Positions 17,674-27,986 of a stretch of DNA of 64,000 nt are shown piece by piece. The DNA lies in NCBI GenBank assembly GCA_947497295.1, contig CANMFU010000001.1, forward strand, positions 1,116,001 to 1,180,000, given 5' to 3'. Each line of letters begins with the position of its first letter. The first letter of the stretch is position 1. The notes beneath the pieces were generated by a model, which worked only from the letters and a program-made list of their open reading frames with translations, ran no database searches and had not been told where the DNA came from. Source of the stretch: an uncultured Roseovarius sp. Lineage in GTDB: Bacteria; Pseudomonadota; Alphaproteobacteria; Rhodobacterales; Rhodobacteraceae. The position numbers and the translations under genes are program-made.

Positions 17674-17771
17674 GCTCTGTGCGGGGCGGCGTTGATCCCA
17701 CGCCAATTTACCCAAGGTTTTTGCCCGCAAATTAACGATATCTTCGCTAAATTTGGTTTCTATTGGGGTAG

Positions 17772-18650
17772 ATGAATATTGATTTTCGCCCGCCCGACCA
17801 GCAGCGCAACCTTCCCGGCACAGCGCTACAGCAGTGCAGCACATACGCGGATGTCATGACAGCATTCGGCTGCGAGACGGTGCTGGCCGACATACACACC
17901 TCAGGTGCGCTTCTGGGCCGCGCGCGTATCTATCTGCGCCGTTTTGGCCCGTTTCGACTGGCATGGTTGCCGCGCGGGCCGGTCTGGACAGATGCCGCAA
18001 CGACGGCATTGCAGCGCAGCGCCCTGTCCGCGCTGCCCCGCGCCGCTCCATGGCGCGCCGTATGGGCGATTGGAGGCGAGTCAGGCGCTGCCCGGCACGG
18101 CCTGCCTGTTGCGCGCGGGTGCGACATGGCCGAGCTTGATTTGACACCTTGCGCCGCCGACCGTCGCGCCGCGCAACATGGTAAATGGCGCAACCGCTTG
18201 AAACGGGCAGAAAATGCTGGTCTGACCATAACCGCACGCAGGCTCAGTCTGCCCCGGGACGCCGCCCTGCTTGCGTTTGAGATCGCGCAGCGCCAGACTC
18301 GCAAATATGCAGCCCTGCCCCACGTTTTTACGGAAAAATGGACTCAGCTGGCCCCAGACCAAACGCTCATCGTGACCGCCGAAGAAAACGGGACGCCGCT
18401 CGGTTTTATGCTGCTACTGCTGCATGCGCCGGTTGCCACCTACCACATCGGCTGGAGCGGGCCGCGCGGCCGGGCGTTGAACGTCCACAACCTGCTGCTC
18501 TGGCGCGCATCCCAGGATCTGGCCACGCGCGGTTATACCAGACTGGATCTGGGCCGCACCGATACGGCCCGCACACCGGGTATTGCGCGGTTCAAAATGG
18601 GCACCGGCGCCGCGCCGAAAACACTGGGGCCGACCACGCTTTGCCTGTGA
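17772..18650 (+). CDS. GNAT/FemAB-like acetyltransferase domain protein
   Basis: The product has 292 residues. The central and C-terminal part (about 130-285) resembles the GNAT_6/FemAB-like fold: a basic KWRNRLKRAE segment, a PLGFMLLLLH beta strand, a TYHIGWSG motif and a DLGRTDTARTPGIARFKMG ending. Proteins of this fold transfer acyl or aminoacyl groups to amines. It stands alone between the glutamine-synthetase-like gene and typA. Substrate unknown. Confidence 0.7.
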   Translation: MNIDFRPPDQQRNLPGTALQQCSTYADVMTAFGCETVLADIHTSGALLGRARIYLRRFGPFRLAWLPRGPVWTDAATTALQRSALSALPRAAPWRAVWAIGGESGAARHGLPVARGCDMAELDLTPCAADRRAAQHGKWRNRLKRAENAGLTITARRLSLPRDAALLAFEIAQRQTRKYAALPHVFTEKWTQLAPDQTLIVTAEENGTPLGFMLLLLHAPVATYHIGWSGPRGRALNVHNLLLWRASQDLATRGYTRLDLGRTDTARTPGIARFKMGTGAAPKTLGPTTLCL

Positions 18651-18756
18651 TATCCCCCCTCACGCTGCGCTCAATCCCACCTGCGATCCCATTTGCCTCT
18701 GGTAAAATCGGTCGATAGCCTATAGGGCGCCAGAAAAACCCCAAGGAATGACCCGA

Positions 18757-20577
18757 ATGGACCTTCGCAATATCGCGATTATCGCCCACGTTGACCACGG
18801 CAAAACCACGCTTGTGGACGAGCTACTGAAGCAATCGGGCGCCTTCCGCGCCAATCAGGCCGTGGACGAGCGTGCGATGGACAGCAATGATCTGGAGCGC
18901 GAGCGTGGCATCACGATCTTTGCCAAACCGACCTCGGTCGAGTGGAAGGGCAAGCGTATCAATATCGTCGACACGCCCGGCCACGCCGATTTCGGCGGCG
19001 AAGTCGAGCGTATCCTGAGTATGGTTGACGGTGTTGTCCTGCTGGTCGACGCCGCCGAAGGTCCGATGCCGCAAACCAAATTCGTGACATCCAAGGCGCT
19101 TGCTCTCGGCCTGCGGCCCATCGTTGTGCTGAACAAGGTCGACAAATCCGACGCCGAACCCGACCGCGCGCTGAACGAATGTTTCGATCTGTTTGCAAGC
19201 CTTGGCGCGGATGATGACCAGCTGGATTTCCCGCATATGTACGCGTCGGGCCGCTCAGGCTGGGCCGATCACAAGCTGGACGGTCCGCGCAAAGATCTGA
19301 GCGCGCTGTATCAGTTAATCGTCGATCACGTCCCCGCCCCCAAGCAAGTCAAACGCCAAGACGAAGATTTCCGTATGCTGGCGACCACTCTGGGCGCTGA
19401 TCCCTTTGTCGGTCGTTTGCTGACCGGCCGCGTCGAATCGGGCAAGCTGAAGGTTGGCGCGACCGTGCAGGCGCTGTCCCGTATTGGCCAGAAGATCGAA
19501 CAATTCCGCGTTACCCGTATTCAGGCGTTCCGCGGCCTTGCCTCACAGGACATCGAAGAGGCGCAGGCCGGCGATATCGTCAGCCTTGCCGGCATGTCCA
19601 AAGCGACCGTGGCCGACACAATCTGCGCGCTCGCCGTGGACGAACCGCTTGAAGCCCGCCCGATCGACCCGCCGACGATCACGGTGACGTTCGGCATTAA
19701 CGACAGCCCTCTGGCCGGCCGTGATGGCAAAAAGGTGCAAAGCCGCGTCATCCGCGATCGCCTTATGAAAGAGGCAGAATCTAACGTTGCGATCAAAATT
19801 TCGGACACTCCCGGCGGGGACGCTTTCGAAGTGGCCGGTCGCGGCGAATTGCAAATGGGCGTACTGATCGAGAACATGCGCCGCGAGGGCTTCGAGCTGA
19901 GCATCAGCCGCCCGCAGGTCGTCATGCGCGATGGCCCAAATGGCGAGCGTCTGGAGCCGATTGAAGAGATTACAGTTGATGTGGACGACGAATATTCCGG
20001 CGTTGTGATCGAAAAGCTGACCGGCATCCGCAAGGGCGAGTTGACAGAAATGAAGCCTGCCGGGGCGGGCAAGACGCGCATCATTGCGCATATCCCCTCG
20101 CGCGGGCTGATCGGCTATCATGGTGAGTTTCTGACAGACACACGCGGAACAGGTGTTTTGAACCGCGTCTTTCACAGCTGGGCGCCGCACAAAGGATCGA
20201 TTCCAGGCCGCCGCGCGGGTGTGCTGATTTCGATGGAAAACGGCGAATCGGTGGCTTACGCCCTGTGGAACCTGGAGGATCGTGGCCGTATGTTTATTGG
20301 CCCTCAGGCCAAGATCTATACCGGAATGATCATTGGCGAGCATAGCCGAGAAAATGATCTGGAAGTGAACCCGCTCAAAGGTAAAAAGCTGACAAACGTG
20401 CGCGCTTCTGGCACAGACGAGGCCGTTCGCCTGACCACACCCATCGAGATGAGCCTGGAGCAGGCGATTGCCTATATCGACGATGACGAATTGGTTGAGG
20501 TCACACCGAATGCGATCCGTCTGCGCAAACGCCATCTTGATCCGCACGAGCGGAAAAAAGCATCTAAATCCGCCTGA
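18757..20577 (+). CDS. typA: Translational GTPase TypA/BipA
   Basis: The product has 606 residues, matching TypA. The start MDLRNIAIIAHVDHGKTT is the family consensus; AAGGA lies nine bases before this ATG, whereas the ATG nine bases earlier abuts it. G1 (AHVDHGKT), G3 (DTPGHADFGGEVER) and G4 (NKVDKSDAEP) motifs are intact, followed by EF-Tu-like beta-barrel, EF-G III/V-like and TypA-specific C-terminal domains. It is a ribosome-binding GTPase involved in ribosome assembly and stress growth. A strong terminator follows. Confidence 0.97.
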   Translation: MDLRNIAIIAHVDHGKTTLVDELLKQSGAFRANQAVDERAMDSNDLERERGITIFAKPTSVEWKGKRINIVDTPGHADFGGEVERILSMVDGVVLLVDAAEGPMPQTKFVTSKALALGLRPIVVLNKVDKSDAEPDRALNECFDLFASLGADDDQLDFPHMYASGRSGWADHKLDGPRKDLSALYQLIVDHVPAPKQVKRQDEDFRMLATTLGADPFVGRLLTGRVESGKLKVGATVQALSRIGQKIEQFRVTRIQAFRGLASQDIEEAQAGDIVSLAGMSKATVADTICALAVDEPLEARPIDPPTITVTFGINDSPLAGRDGKKVQSRVIRDRLMKEAESNVAIKISDTPGGDAFEVAGRGELQMGVLIENMRREGFELSISRPQVVMRDGPNGERLEPIEEITVDVDDEYSGVVIEKLTGIRKGELTEMKPAGAGKTRIIAHIPSRGLIGYHGEFLTDTRGTGVLNRVFHSWAPHKGSIPGRRAGVLISMENGESVAYALWNLEDRGRMFIGPQAKIYTGMIIGEHSRENDLEVNPLKGKKLTNVRASGTDEAVRLTTPIEMSLEQAIAYIDDDELVEVTPNAIRLRKRHLDPHERKKASKSA

Positions 20578-20608
20578 AGTTCGTTAGTTACAGGGTAAAC
20601 TTAACGTA

Positions 20609-20830
20609 TCAGGTGAATGGCGTCCGGGAGTTGTCTCTCGGGCGCCTTTTTCTCTGATGGCGCATAATCGCGTCCATCCTGCCGCATGACCTTTTGCACA
20701 CGACTTCGCGCATAAGCACGTGCTCGGCCTCAATCAGCGTCTTGTCCTCGCGGTATATCGCCGGATATTCCAGCAGCAGAACCAGCCCATCGCGATGCAC
20801 AATTTGCGGGACGGCTCCTCGGCATGCTTG
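20609..20830 (-). pseudogene. Decayed small secreted-protein gene (paralogue B)
   Basis: In one minus-strand frame the translation contains HRDGLVLLLEYPAIYREDK and then TLIEAEHVLMREVVC. This aligns without gaps over 35 residues to the tail of the broken gene at 21056-21325: 11 identities by my count, with E-x-K-[ST]-L and RE-x-V preserved. No intact start or signal peptide exists in the same frame; a signal-like stretch (TAVIACLVLLTS) lies upstream in another frame, suggesting a frameshift. The end runs into the typA terminator. Function of the family unknown. Confidence 0.4.
20619..20651 (+). terminator. Rho-independent terminator of typA
   Basis: A 12-bp stem (GGCGTCCGGGAG with CTCTCGGGCGCC, two G-U pairs) with a TTGT loop is followed directly by TTTTT. 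It starts 42 bases after the typA stop. Confidence 0.85.
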
Positions 20831-21055
20831 TTAGCAGCACCAGGCAGGCGATCACTGCAGTTTCGACCAGTTTATATGGCTTTTCTCAGTAGGGAAAATG
20901 CCAACGTGCAGCGCGGGCGTGCGAGATAAGAATGCGCAACGATTACGGCGCAATTGGGATTGGGATGTGTTGGTTAATGGGCGTACATCACAGGGTGCGG
21001 CTTTACTCGACGGCGCGGGCCCGAAGGGTTGCCGCGCAGTCCATGCTCTGTTGGT

Positions 21056-21325
21056 TTAGCGGTAAACGCCCTCACGCAGAACATAGTGTCCGGCCTTGGC
21101 CAGCGACTTCTTCTCCATGTGACCCGGCGCATAGTACATCTCGTCCATATGGCCGTTGGAATGCACCGATTTGTTATGCGCGTGTTATTCCAAGGTCTTC
21201 TTGATATGGTAGGTCGCAGGCACCCATACCTTGTCATAGCAAGCAACATTCTGACCTTGCCAAGCCAGTGCAGGAGAGGCGGCGGCAGCCATAGCGACAA
21301 TCGGCCCCATCAAAATCGTCTTCAT
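21056..21325 (-). pseudogene. Small signal-peptide protein gene broken by one nonsense codon (paralogue A)
   Basis: The frame opens with MKTILMGPIVAMAAAASPAL and a clear signal peptide (cleavage after ALA). It reads 46 codons to a TAA at 21187-21185, then stays open for 42 more codons to a second TAA at 21058-21056. The part after the stop (HMDEMYYAPGHMEKK, then SLAKAGHYVLREGVYR) has protein-like composition and resembles the neighbouring remnant at 20609-20830. The original product would be about 89 residues and periplasmic. The single stop suggests recent inactivation. I do not know the function. Confidence 0.6.
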
Positions 21326-21681
21326 GTTTCTTCTACATGTTCAACGAACACAGAGCTAAATTACCTAACGGCAACTTCCTGCGGCGATAAGTGATTGGGG
21401 TGTGATCGTCCGTTAGATGACGAAAGATAAGAAAAATCACGGAAAATGGCGAAACTTTGACTATGGCGCCATAGTTTCGCACTTCTTCCGATAAATCTTT
21501 GATATCAAACTGTTTCCGCGTACGAAACATGCGGGTTAGGTGCCTGCCACCAACTAGATCAAGAAACAGTTGGATGTGTTCGATTCATCTATAATAGAGC
21601 CAAAATCTCGCGGCCTTGAGCGCAATGACCAGTCCTAACTGTTGAAAAAACGTCGATGATGTCCCCCTGAGCCGCGACCTT
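21326..21681. other. Intergenic stretch without recognisable gene
   Basis: This 356-base stretch is A+T richer than its surroundings and holds only a short unconvincing minus-strand frame (65 residues). Its one structured element is a dyad at 21449-21480: arms GCGAAACT and AGTTTCGC flank a 14-bp palindrome CTATGGCGCCATAG. It may be the regulatory region of the decayed secreted-protein gene or simply debris. Confidence 0.4.
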
Positions 21682-21969
21682 TCACTCGGCGGTTTCAACA
21701 ATCAAGAGCTCACGCTCGGACGCGCCGCGCGCATGGTTCAGCGCCTCCTGATACTCAGGAGAATGATAGCAGGCCTCGGCAGCCTCAACGCTGTCAAACC
21801 GGGCAACCACGTTGCGCGGGCGCGCGCGCCCCTCCAGCTGAACGAAACGGCCGCCGCGAGCGATGAATTTTCCGCCATGTTTTGTAATGGCCGGGCCGGC
21901 CAATGTGGCGTATTTTCCATAGGCATCCTCATCCGTGACGGTGACGTGCGCTATCCAAAGTGCAGGCAT
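21682..21969 (-). CDS. DUF1330-domain protein
   Basis: The product has 95 residues, the normal size of this ferredoxin-like dimeric alpha-beta barrel family. Typical motifs are seen: ALWIAHVTVTDEDAYGKYA at the start, a central GGKFIARGGRF, and VARFDSVEAAEACYHSPEYQEA near the end. It follows alaS by three bases on the same strand and is likely co-transcribed. Biochemical role unknown. Confidence 0.9.
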   Translation of the reverse strand: MPALWIAHVTVTDEDAYGKYATLAGPAITKHGGKFIARGGRFVQLEGRARPRNVVARFDSVEAAEACYHSPEYQEALNHARGASERELLIVETAE

Positions 21970-21972
21970 TCC

Positions 21973-24636
21973 TTATCCTTTCAACAGATTTCTTGCGGCA
22001 TCAATGGCCGCCTCGGCGTTAGACGCATCAGCGCCGCCTCCCTGCGCCATGTCAGGGCGACCGCCGCCGCCCTTGCCCCCCAACAGCGCGACAGCCGCGC
22101 GCACCAGATCAACAGCCGACACGTCGCCGGTCTTATCTTCAGTCACGCCAGCTGCGACCGCCGCCTTGCCACCGGTGTCGGCGATCAGAACAACCGCACC
22201 GCTGCCGATGCGTGCCTTATGTTCGTCAACCAAGGCCGGAAGATCCTTGCCCGATATGCCGCTAAGTACCTGGGCGATAAACTTTGTTCCGTTGATCTCT
22301 TCAATCCCGGCATCGCCGCCCTGCCCTGCGCCGCCGCCCATGGCCAGCTCGCGCCGCAGCTGCGCCACCTCGTTTATCAGCGCACGGCGCTCATCCATCA
22401 GGGCGCGCACACGGGCCTGCGCATCATCGGGGCGCACCTTTAGTGCGCCAGCAATTTCGGTCAGAGCTTTGGAGTGGCCGCCCATATGTTGCAGCGCCGC
22501 GGCGCCGGTCAGCGCCTCTATCCGGCGCACCCCGGCGCTAGAAGCGGTATCGCCCAGCAGCACAAACAGACCGATATCGCCCGTGCCGGTCACATGTGTG
22601 CCGCCGCACAGCTCGATCGAATAGGTGCGCTGGTCCCCGCCCTTGCCCGATCCATCCTTCCGTCCCATCGACACCACGCGCACCTCGTCACCGTACTTCT
22701 CGCCGAAAAGAGCTTGCGCGCCTAGATCGCGCGCCTCGTCAGGTGACATGATACGCGTCTCGACCGGCGCATTCTGGCGAATGTAACGGTTTACATCCGC
22801 CTCGACGCGGGCCAGCTCATCAGCCGTCAAGGCCCTGGTATGGCTGAAGTCAAAGCGCAGACGGTCGTCCGCATTCAGGCTGCCGCGCTGCGCGACATGA
22901 TCCCCCAGCGCCTCGCGCAAAGCCTCGTGCAGCAGATGCGTGGCCGAGTGGTTCGCACGGATCGCGCTGCGCCGATCGTGATCCACCGCCATCTGGACGG
23001 CGGCGCCCTTGGACAGTGTTCCTTGGGTGACTTCGGCAAAATGGATGAAAACACCCGCCACTTTGCGCGTGTCGGTAATCCGCGCAGCGCCGCCCTCGCA
23101 TTTCAGTGTACCACTGTCGCCCACCTGTCCGCCGGATTCCGCATAAAATGGAGTCTGGTTCAGCACGATCTGTACGGTGTCGCCTTCGTTGGCATTGTCC
23201 ACCGTCGCTCCGCCCTGCACCAATGCGACGATCTGCGCCTCCGCCACTTCGGTGTCGTAGCCCAGGAAATCGGTGACGCCGCTGGACTCGGCGATGTCGT
23301 ACCAGACGTCGTCATCCGCCGCCTCACCGCTGCCAGACCATGCCGCGCGCGCCTTTGCCTTTTGCTCGGCCATGGCCGCATCAAACCCTGCGGTATCGAC
23401 GCCGCGGCCCTTTTCACGCAGCGCATCCTGCGTCAGATCCAGCGGGAATCCGAATGTATCATAGAGTTTGAACGCCGTTTCGCCGGGCAGGCTGGCACCC
23501 TCCTCCAGCCCCGACAGCGCATCATCGAGCAGGCCAAGACCCCGCTCCAACGTCTGCTTAAAGCGGGTTTCCTCAAGCCGAAGCGATTCCTCGATCATGC
23601 CCTGCGCGCGGCCCAGTTCTGGAAAGGCCTGCCCCATCTGTGTGACCAGCGACGGCACAAGGCGGTACATCACCGGATCCTTGGCGCCCAGCAGATGTGC
23701 ATGACGCATGGCGCGCCGCATGATCCGCCGCAGGACATAGCCGCGCCCCTCGTTGGACGGCATCACGCCATCCGCCATCAGGAACGAGGTCGAGCGCAAA
23801 TGATCCGCAATCACGCGGTGATGCACATTGCCCGGCCCGTCCGGATCGGTGCTGGTGGCATGTGCGCTCGCCTCGATCAGGGCGCGCATGACATCGGTGT
23901 CGTAATTGTCGTGCTTGCCTTGCAGGAGCGCGCCGATCCGCTCCAGCCCCATGCCGGTGTCGATCGACTGCATATCCAGATCGCGCTGCGTGCCGTCCTC
24001 GAACCGCTCGTTCTGCATGAAAACGAGATTCCATATCTCGATAAAGCGATCGCCATCCTCTTCGGGGCTGCCCGGAGGGCCGCCCCAGATTTCGGGACCG
24101 TGGTCATAAAAAATCTCCGAGCACGGCCCGCAAGGGCCAGTGGCTCCCATCGACCAGAAATTATCGTCCGTGGCGATGCGGATGATGCGATCATCCGGCA
24201 AGCCGGCGACCTTTTTCCAGATACTCGCCGCTTCTTCGTCAGTATGGTAAACCGTCACCAGCAGTTTGGATTTATCAATTCCGAAATCGCGGGTAAGCAA
24301 TTCCCAGGCAAAGCGGATCGCGTCTTCCTTGAAATAATCGCCAAAGCTGAAATTGCCCATCATCTCAAAGAACGTGTGATGGCGCGCGGTGTAGCCGACA
24401 TTGTCCAGATCGTTATGTTTGCCGCCGGCGCGCACACATTTCTGGCTGGAGGTGGCGCGCACATAGTCGCGTGTTTCCAACCCGGTAAAGAGGTTCTTGA
24501 ACTGCACCATACCCGAATTTGTAAACATCAGCGTCGGATCATTGCGCGGCACTAACGGCGAGCTTTCGACAATGCGGTGATCGTTGCGTTCGAAATAGCT
24601 GAGGAAGGTCGAGCGGATGTCGTTCAGCGTCGCCAT
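21973..24636 (-). CDS. alaS: Alanyl-tRNA synthetase
   Basis: The product has 887 residues, full length for AlaRS. The class II catalytic domain starts with the conserved N-terminus ([17 protein letters not shown], then [19 protein letters not shown]). The editing domain carries the zinc-site histidines in NHSATHLLH and the cysteine-histidine pair in [15 protein letters not shown]-Ala domain with a [13 protein letters not shown] motif ends the protein. It charges tRNA-Ala and clears mischarged Ser/Gly. It lies downstream of recA, an order common in proteobacteria, with the recA terminator between. Confidence 0.98.
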   Translation of the reverse strand: MATLNDIRSTFLSYFERNDHRIVESSPLVPRNDPTLMFTNSGMVQFKNLFTGLETRDYVRATSSQKCVRAGGKHNDLDNVGYTARHHTFFEMMGNFSFGDYFKEDAIRFAWELLTRDFGIDKSKLLVTVYHTDEEAASIWKKVAGLPDDRIIRIATDDNFWSMGATGPCGPCSEIFYDHGPEIWGGPPGSPEEDGDRFIEIWNLVFMQNERFEDGTQRDLDMQSIDTGMGLERIGALLQGKHDNYDTDVMRALIEASAHATSTDPDGPGNVHHRVIADHLRSTSFLMADGVMPSNEGRGYVLRRIMRRAMRHAHLLGAKDPVMYRLVPSLVTQMGQAFPELGRAQGMIEESLRLEETRFKQTLERGLGLLDDALSGLEEGASLPGETAFKLYDTFGFPLDLTQDALREKGRGVDTAGFDAAMAEQKAKARAAWSGSGEAADDDVWYDIAESSGVTDFLGYDTEVAEAQIVALVQGGATVDNANEGDTVQIVLNQTPFYAESGGQVGDSGTLKCEGGAARITDTRKVAGVFIHFAEVTQGTLSKGAAVQMAVDHDRRSAIRANHSATHLLHEALREALGDHVAQRGSLNADDRLRFDFSHTRALTADELARVEADVNRYIRQNAPVETRIMSPDEARDLGAQALFGEKYGDEVRVVSMGRKDGSGKGGDQRTYSIELCGGTHVTGTGDIGLFVLLGDTASSAGVRRIEALTGAAALQHMGGHSKALTEIAGALKVRPDDAQARVRALMDERRALINEVAQLRRELAMGGGAGQGGDAGIEEINGTKFIAQVLSGISGKDLPALVDEHKARIGSGAVVLIADTGGKAAVAAGVTEDKTGDVSAVDLVRAAVALLGGKGGGGRPDMAQGGGADASNAEAAIDAARNLLKG

Positions 24637-24718
24637 GTTTTGGGATCTCTTTTCGCGGAGTTTGCAGGATAGTCGGGCGTTTCCTGATTATCCGTCCCCG
24701 CCGCGCCTGTCCACCGCA

Positions 24719-24752
24719 AGAAAAAGGCCCGGCGCGCATGGCGGCCGGGCCT
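24719..24752 (-). terminator. Rho-independent terminator of recA
   Basis: Read on the minus strand, a 9-bp stem AGGCCCGGC/GCCGGGCCT with a 10-base loop is followed by TTTTTC. It lies 20 bases after the recA stop and separates recA from alaS. Confidence 0.85.
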
Positions 24753-24771
24753 GGCAGTTATCTACGCAGGC

Positions 24772-25854
24772 TTACGCCTCCATCAGGTCATCATCGCCGC
24801 CGCTGTCTGCGGCGCCACTCATGTCAAAATCCAGACCATGTGCGGCGCGGATCTTGTCTTCAATTTGCAGTGCCATGGTGCTGTTTTCCTTAAGAAACGT
24901 TTTGGCATTTTCACGTCCCTGACCAATTCGCTCATCCCCATAGCTGAACCAGCTACCGGATTTTTCGACCACGCCAGCCTTGACGCCCAGATCCAGTATC
25001 TCGCCCATTTTCGAGATGCCTTCGCCATACATGATGTCGAATTCCACCTGCTTGAAGGGCGGCGCTACCTTGTTCTTGACCACCTTGACGCGGGTGGCGT
25101 TGCCAACGATTTCCTCGCGGTCCTTCAGCGCACCGATGCGGCGAATATCCAGACGCACAGAGCTGTAAAATTTCAGTGCATTGCCCCCCGTCGTCGTCTC
25201 GGGCGAGCCGAACATGACGCCGATCTTCATGCGGATCTGGTTAATGAAAATCACCGTACATTTGGTGCGGCTGATCGAGCCGGTCAGCTTGCGCATGGCC
25301 TGGCTCATCAGGCGGGCATGCACGCCGACGCTGCTGTCGCCCATGTCGCCCTCAAGTTCGGATTTTGGCGTGAGGGCCGCGACCGAATCGACGACGATCA
25401 TGCTGACCGCACCGGACCGCACCAGCGTATCGACGATTTCCAGCGCCTGCTCGCCTGTGTCGGGCTGCGAGATCAGCAGCTCGTCCAGATCAACGCCCAG
25501 CCTGCGTGCGTATTGCGGATCCAGCGCATGTTCGGCATCGACAAAGGCGCAGACGCCGCCCTTTTTCTGCTCTTCCGCGACGCAATGCAGCGTCAGCGTG
25601 GTCTTGCCCGAAGATTCGGGACCATAAATCTCGATGATGCGCCCTTTGGGAATGCCGCCGATACCAAGAGCGATATCCAGACCCAGCGAGCCTGTCGACG
25701 TCGATTCGATGTCCTGGATGGCATTTTCGCCGCCCAGCTTCATGATCGAGCCTTTGCCGAATTGCCGCTCGATCTGCGCAAGCGCGCTATCGAGGGCCTT
25801 TTGCTTGTCTGCGCTTTTCTTGTTGTCCATGCTCAAAAGATCTGCCGTTGCCAT
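24772..25854 (-). CDS. recA: Recombinase RecA
   Basis: The product has 360 residues. Walker A is GPESSGKTT (78-86), Walker B VVDSVAAL, and the signature [16 protein letters not shown] is intact; the C-terminus is acidic as usual. It forms the nucleoprotein filament for recombination and triggers LexA self-cleavage. An alphaproteobacterial-type LexA site lies about 50 bases upstream of the start, so SOS induction is expected. Confidence 0.98.
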   Translation of the reverse strand: MATADLLSMDNKKSADKQKALDSALAQIERQFGKGSIMKLGGENAIQDIESTSTGSLGLDIALGIGGIPKGRIIEIYGPESSGKTTLTLHCVAEEQKKGGVCAFVDAEHALDPQYARRLGVDLDELLISQPDTGEQALEIVDTLVRSGAVSMIVVDSVAALTPKSELEGDMGDSSVGVHARLMSQAMRKLTGSISRTKCTVIFINQIRMKIGVMFGSPETTTGGNALKFYSSVRLDIRRIGALKDREEIVGNATRVKVVKNKVAPPFKQVEFDIMYGEGISKMGEILDLGVKAGVVEKSGSWFSYGDERIGQGRENAKTFLKENSTMALQIEDKIRAAHGLDFDMSGAADSGGDDDLMEA

Positions 25855-25905
25855 TGCGTTTCGTCCTTATTCCACACCCTGCCACTCTCGGCAATTGTTG
25901 CGTTT

Positions 25906-25920
25906 GTTCGCTACCTGTTC
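25906..25920 (-). promoter_or_regulatory. Putative LexA (SOS) box of recA
   Basis: The sequence GTTC-GCTACCT-GTTC is an exact match to the GTTC-N7-GTTC direct repeat known as the LexA site of alphaproteobacteria. It lies in the recA-sulfotransferase divergent intergenic region, 52 bases from the recA start codon, where a repressor would block the recA promoter. Confidence 0.75.
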
Positions 25921-26034
25921 TCACCCTAAATGAACACAAATGGTGAACATTTCAAGAAAATTGTTCATACCTTCACTTTCGCGCAGAAGTGTTAAAGAAA
26001 GGTTACGCCCGATCCGGCGGCAACGGAGCAAGAT

Positions 26035-26673
26035 ATGTTGGTGTTTTCCAAGCATAAACTGGTATTCCTGTCGGTCCCCAAGACCGGCACCACCGCCTGG
26101 CAGGCCGCATTGGCGCCGTTTGCCTCGATGATCGTGACCGATCCGCCAGAACTGAAACATGCCCCGGTTTTTCGCTACAACCGGTTTTTCCGCCCGGCGC
26201 TGGAGAAATTCATCGGCGCCGATCTGCATGTCATCGCGGTCATGCGCGATCCCATCGACTGGCTGGGCAGTTGGTATCGCTATCGCCAGCGCCCGTTTCT
26301 GGAGGGCAAGCCGACCAGCACGGCGGGGATCAGCTTTGATGCGTTCGCGCAGGATTATCTGAAAGGCAAGCAGCCGCGCCATGCCAATGTCGGCTCGCAG
26401 TCGAAATTTCTGGAACCACAGCGCAACGGGACGGCGGCAACGCATCTTTTCCGCTACGAAGACCAACCGGCGCTGGAGCGCTATCTGGAGGGGCGCATGG
26501 GTACTGCCGTCAAGGCCACCCGGATAAACACCTCGCCCGCCGCCCCCCTGTCGCTGAGCGACGAGACAGAGGCGCGTCTGCGCCGCAAATATGCGCCGGA
26601 TTTCCGCCTATATGACAGTATCGGTGAGCACGGCCACTACACGCCCGAGCCGGTCCCGTCACCGATTGGATAA
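26035..26673 (+). CDS. Sulfotransferase-family protein
   Basis: The product has 212 residues. The PAPS-binding 5'-phosphosulfate loop is seen as VPKTGTT (14-20) and the 3'-phosphate motif as RDPIDWLGSWYRYR (Arg71 and Ser79). The protein is short for the family but has both cofactor motifs. Roseobacters carry several such small sulfotransferase-like genes, often for surface carbohydrates. It diverges from recA and may share the SOS-box intergenic region; no partner gene indicates its acceptor. Confidence 0.8.
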   Translation: MLVFSKHKLVFLSVPKTGTTAWQAALAPFASMIVTDPPELKHAPVFRYNRFFRPALEKFIGADLHVIAVMRDPIDWLGSWYRYRQRPFLEGKPTSTAGISFDAFAQDYLKGKQPRHANVGSQSKFLEPQRNGTAATHLFRYEDQPALERYLEGRMGTAVKATRINTSPAAPLSLSDETEARLRRKYAPDFRLYDSIGEHGHYTPEPVPSPIG

Positions 26674-26837
26674 GGATGGCCGAAACCGCGGTACACTGGC
26701 GCAGGCGTGTCCATCTGTGCTAAACTTATGGCCATTGGTGCATATATTTCCGCACTATCCACGCCATGATTTGCAATGACGGTTGGCGGCACGACCAGCC
26801 CTGCCGCCCTTGCCCCTTTGACCACCGGAGCGATGCC

Positions 26838-27986
26838 ATGACCCAGTTTCCCTCGGCAGATGATTTCACCGCCATCCGGCGCGGTTATGACACCGATAGC
26901 AGCCGGTCCCTGTCCCTGCGCAGCGACGCCTATACCCAGCCGAAATGGTTTGACGCCGATCTGCGCGCGATTTTGGCAAAGCACTGGCAATGGGTCTGCC
27001 ACGTTGAAAAACTGCGCGAGCCCGGCAGCTATCTGGCGCTGCAGATCGCGGGCCAGCCGGTCGCCATCGTGCGCGACCGCGACGGCGTGCTGCGCGCGTT
27101 CTACAACGTGTGCAAGCACCGCGCGCATGAATTGCTGAGCGGCGAGGGCGTAACCAGCCGCATCATGTGCCCCTATCACGCCTGGGTCTACAAGCTGGAC
27201 GGACAGCTGATCCGCGCGCCGGAAACCGAACATCTGGAAGATTTCACGCTCTCCGAGATTTGCCTGGACGAGGTTCAGGTCGAGGAATTCTGCGGCTTCG
27301 TCTATGTCAATCTGGACCGCCACGCGAAATCGCTGGCCGAGCAGACCGGCAATCTGGAGACTGAGATCCGCCACTGGGCGCCAGATATCGAGAACCTGAC
27401 CTTCGGTCGTCGCCTGACCTATGACATCAAATCGAACTGGAAGAATGTCGTCGACAATTTCCTAGAATGCTATCACTGCCCGACCGCGCACAAGGACTTC
27501 TGCGATCTGGTTGATATGGACACCTACAAGGTCACGACCTACGGCATCTATTCCAGCCACATGGCCGAAGCAGGAACCAGCCCCAACAGCGCCTATGACG
27601 TATCCAACGCCACGGTAAAGACCCACGCCGTTTGGTGGCTGTGGCCGACGACCTGTCTGATGCGCTATCCGGGCCGCTCCAGCATGATCGTGCTAAACGT
27701 GATCCCGATGGGGCCGGACCGCACGCTGGAGACGTATGATTTCTATCTGGAGACGCCCGACCCCGACCCGATGGAAATAGACGCGATGCGCTATATCGAC
27801 GAGGTGCTGCAACCCGAGGATATCGGACTGGTTGAAAGCGTTCAGCGCGGGATGAGCACGTCGGCCTTCACGCAGGGGCGCATCGTCAACGACCCTACAG
27901 GCTCGGGCAAATCCGAACATGCGGTGCACCATTTCCACGGCCTGGTGCTGGACGCTTATGCCAAGGCTGCCGGAGAGGCTGCATGA
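26838..27986 (+). CDS. Rieske non-heme iron oxygenase, alpha subunit (quaternary-amine type)
   Basis: The product has 382 residues from the internal ATG (MTQFPSADDF). The Rieske [2Fe-2S] motif is C92-K-H94 ... C111-P-Y-H114, and the mononuclear iron site is E210-C-Y-H213-...-H218. The bridging carboxylate is Glu, as reported for carnitine monooxygenase CntA, whereas most Rieske oxygenases have Asp. I infer an oxygenase for a trimethylammonium or related compound. No reductase gene is adjacent. It overlaps the next SDR gene by four bases and leads a four-gene run with a carnitine-dehydrogenase-like enzyme. Confidence 0.87.
   Translation: MTQFPSADDFTAIRRGYDTDSSRSLSLRSDAYTQPKWFDADLRAILAKHWQWVCHVEKLREPGSYLALQIAGQPVAIVRDRDGVLRAFYNVCKHRAHELLSGEGVTSRIMCPYHAWVYKLDGQLIRAPETEHLEDFTLSEICLDEVQVEEFCGFVYVNLDRHAKSLAEQTGNLETEIRHWAPDIENLTFGRRLTYDIKSNWKNVVDNFLECYHCPTAHKDFCDLVDMDTYKVTTYGIYSSHMAEAGTSPNSAYDVSNATVKTHAVWWLWPTTCLMRYPGRSSMIVLNVIPMGPDRTLETYDFYLETPDPDPMEIDAMRYIDEVLQPEDIGLVESVQRGMSTSAFTQGRIVNDPTGSGKSEHAVHHFHGLVLDAYAKAAGEAA

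Noticed and set aside
22840..24555. Plus-strand open frame of 571 codons
   Set aside because: Shadow of alaS in a GC-rich sequence; no recognisable domain and no ribosome site.
24838..25929. Plus-strand open frame of 363 codons
   Set aside because: Antisense to recA; composition is that of a mirrored reading frame.
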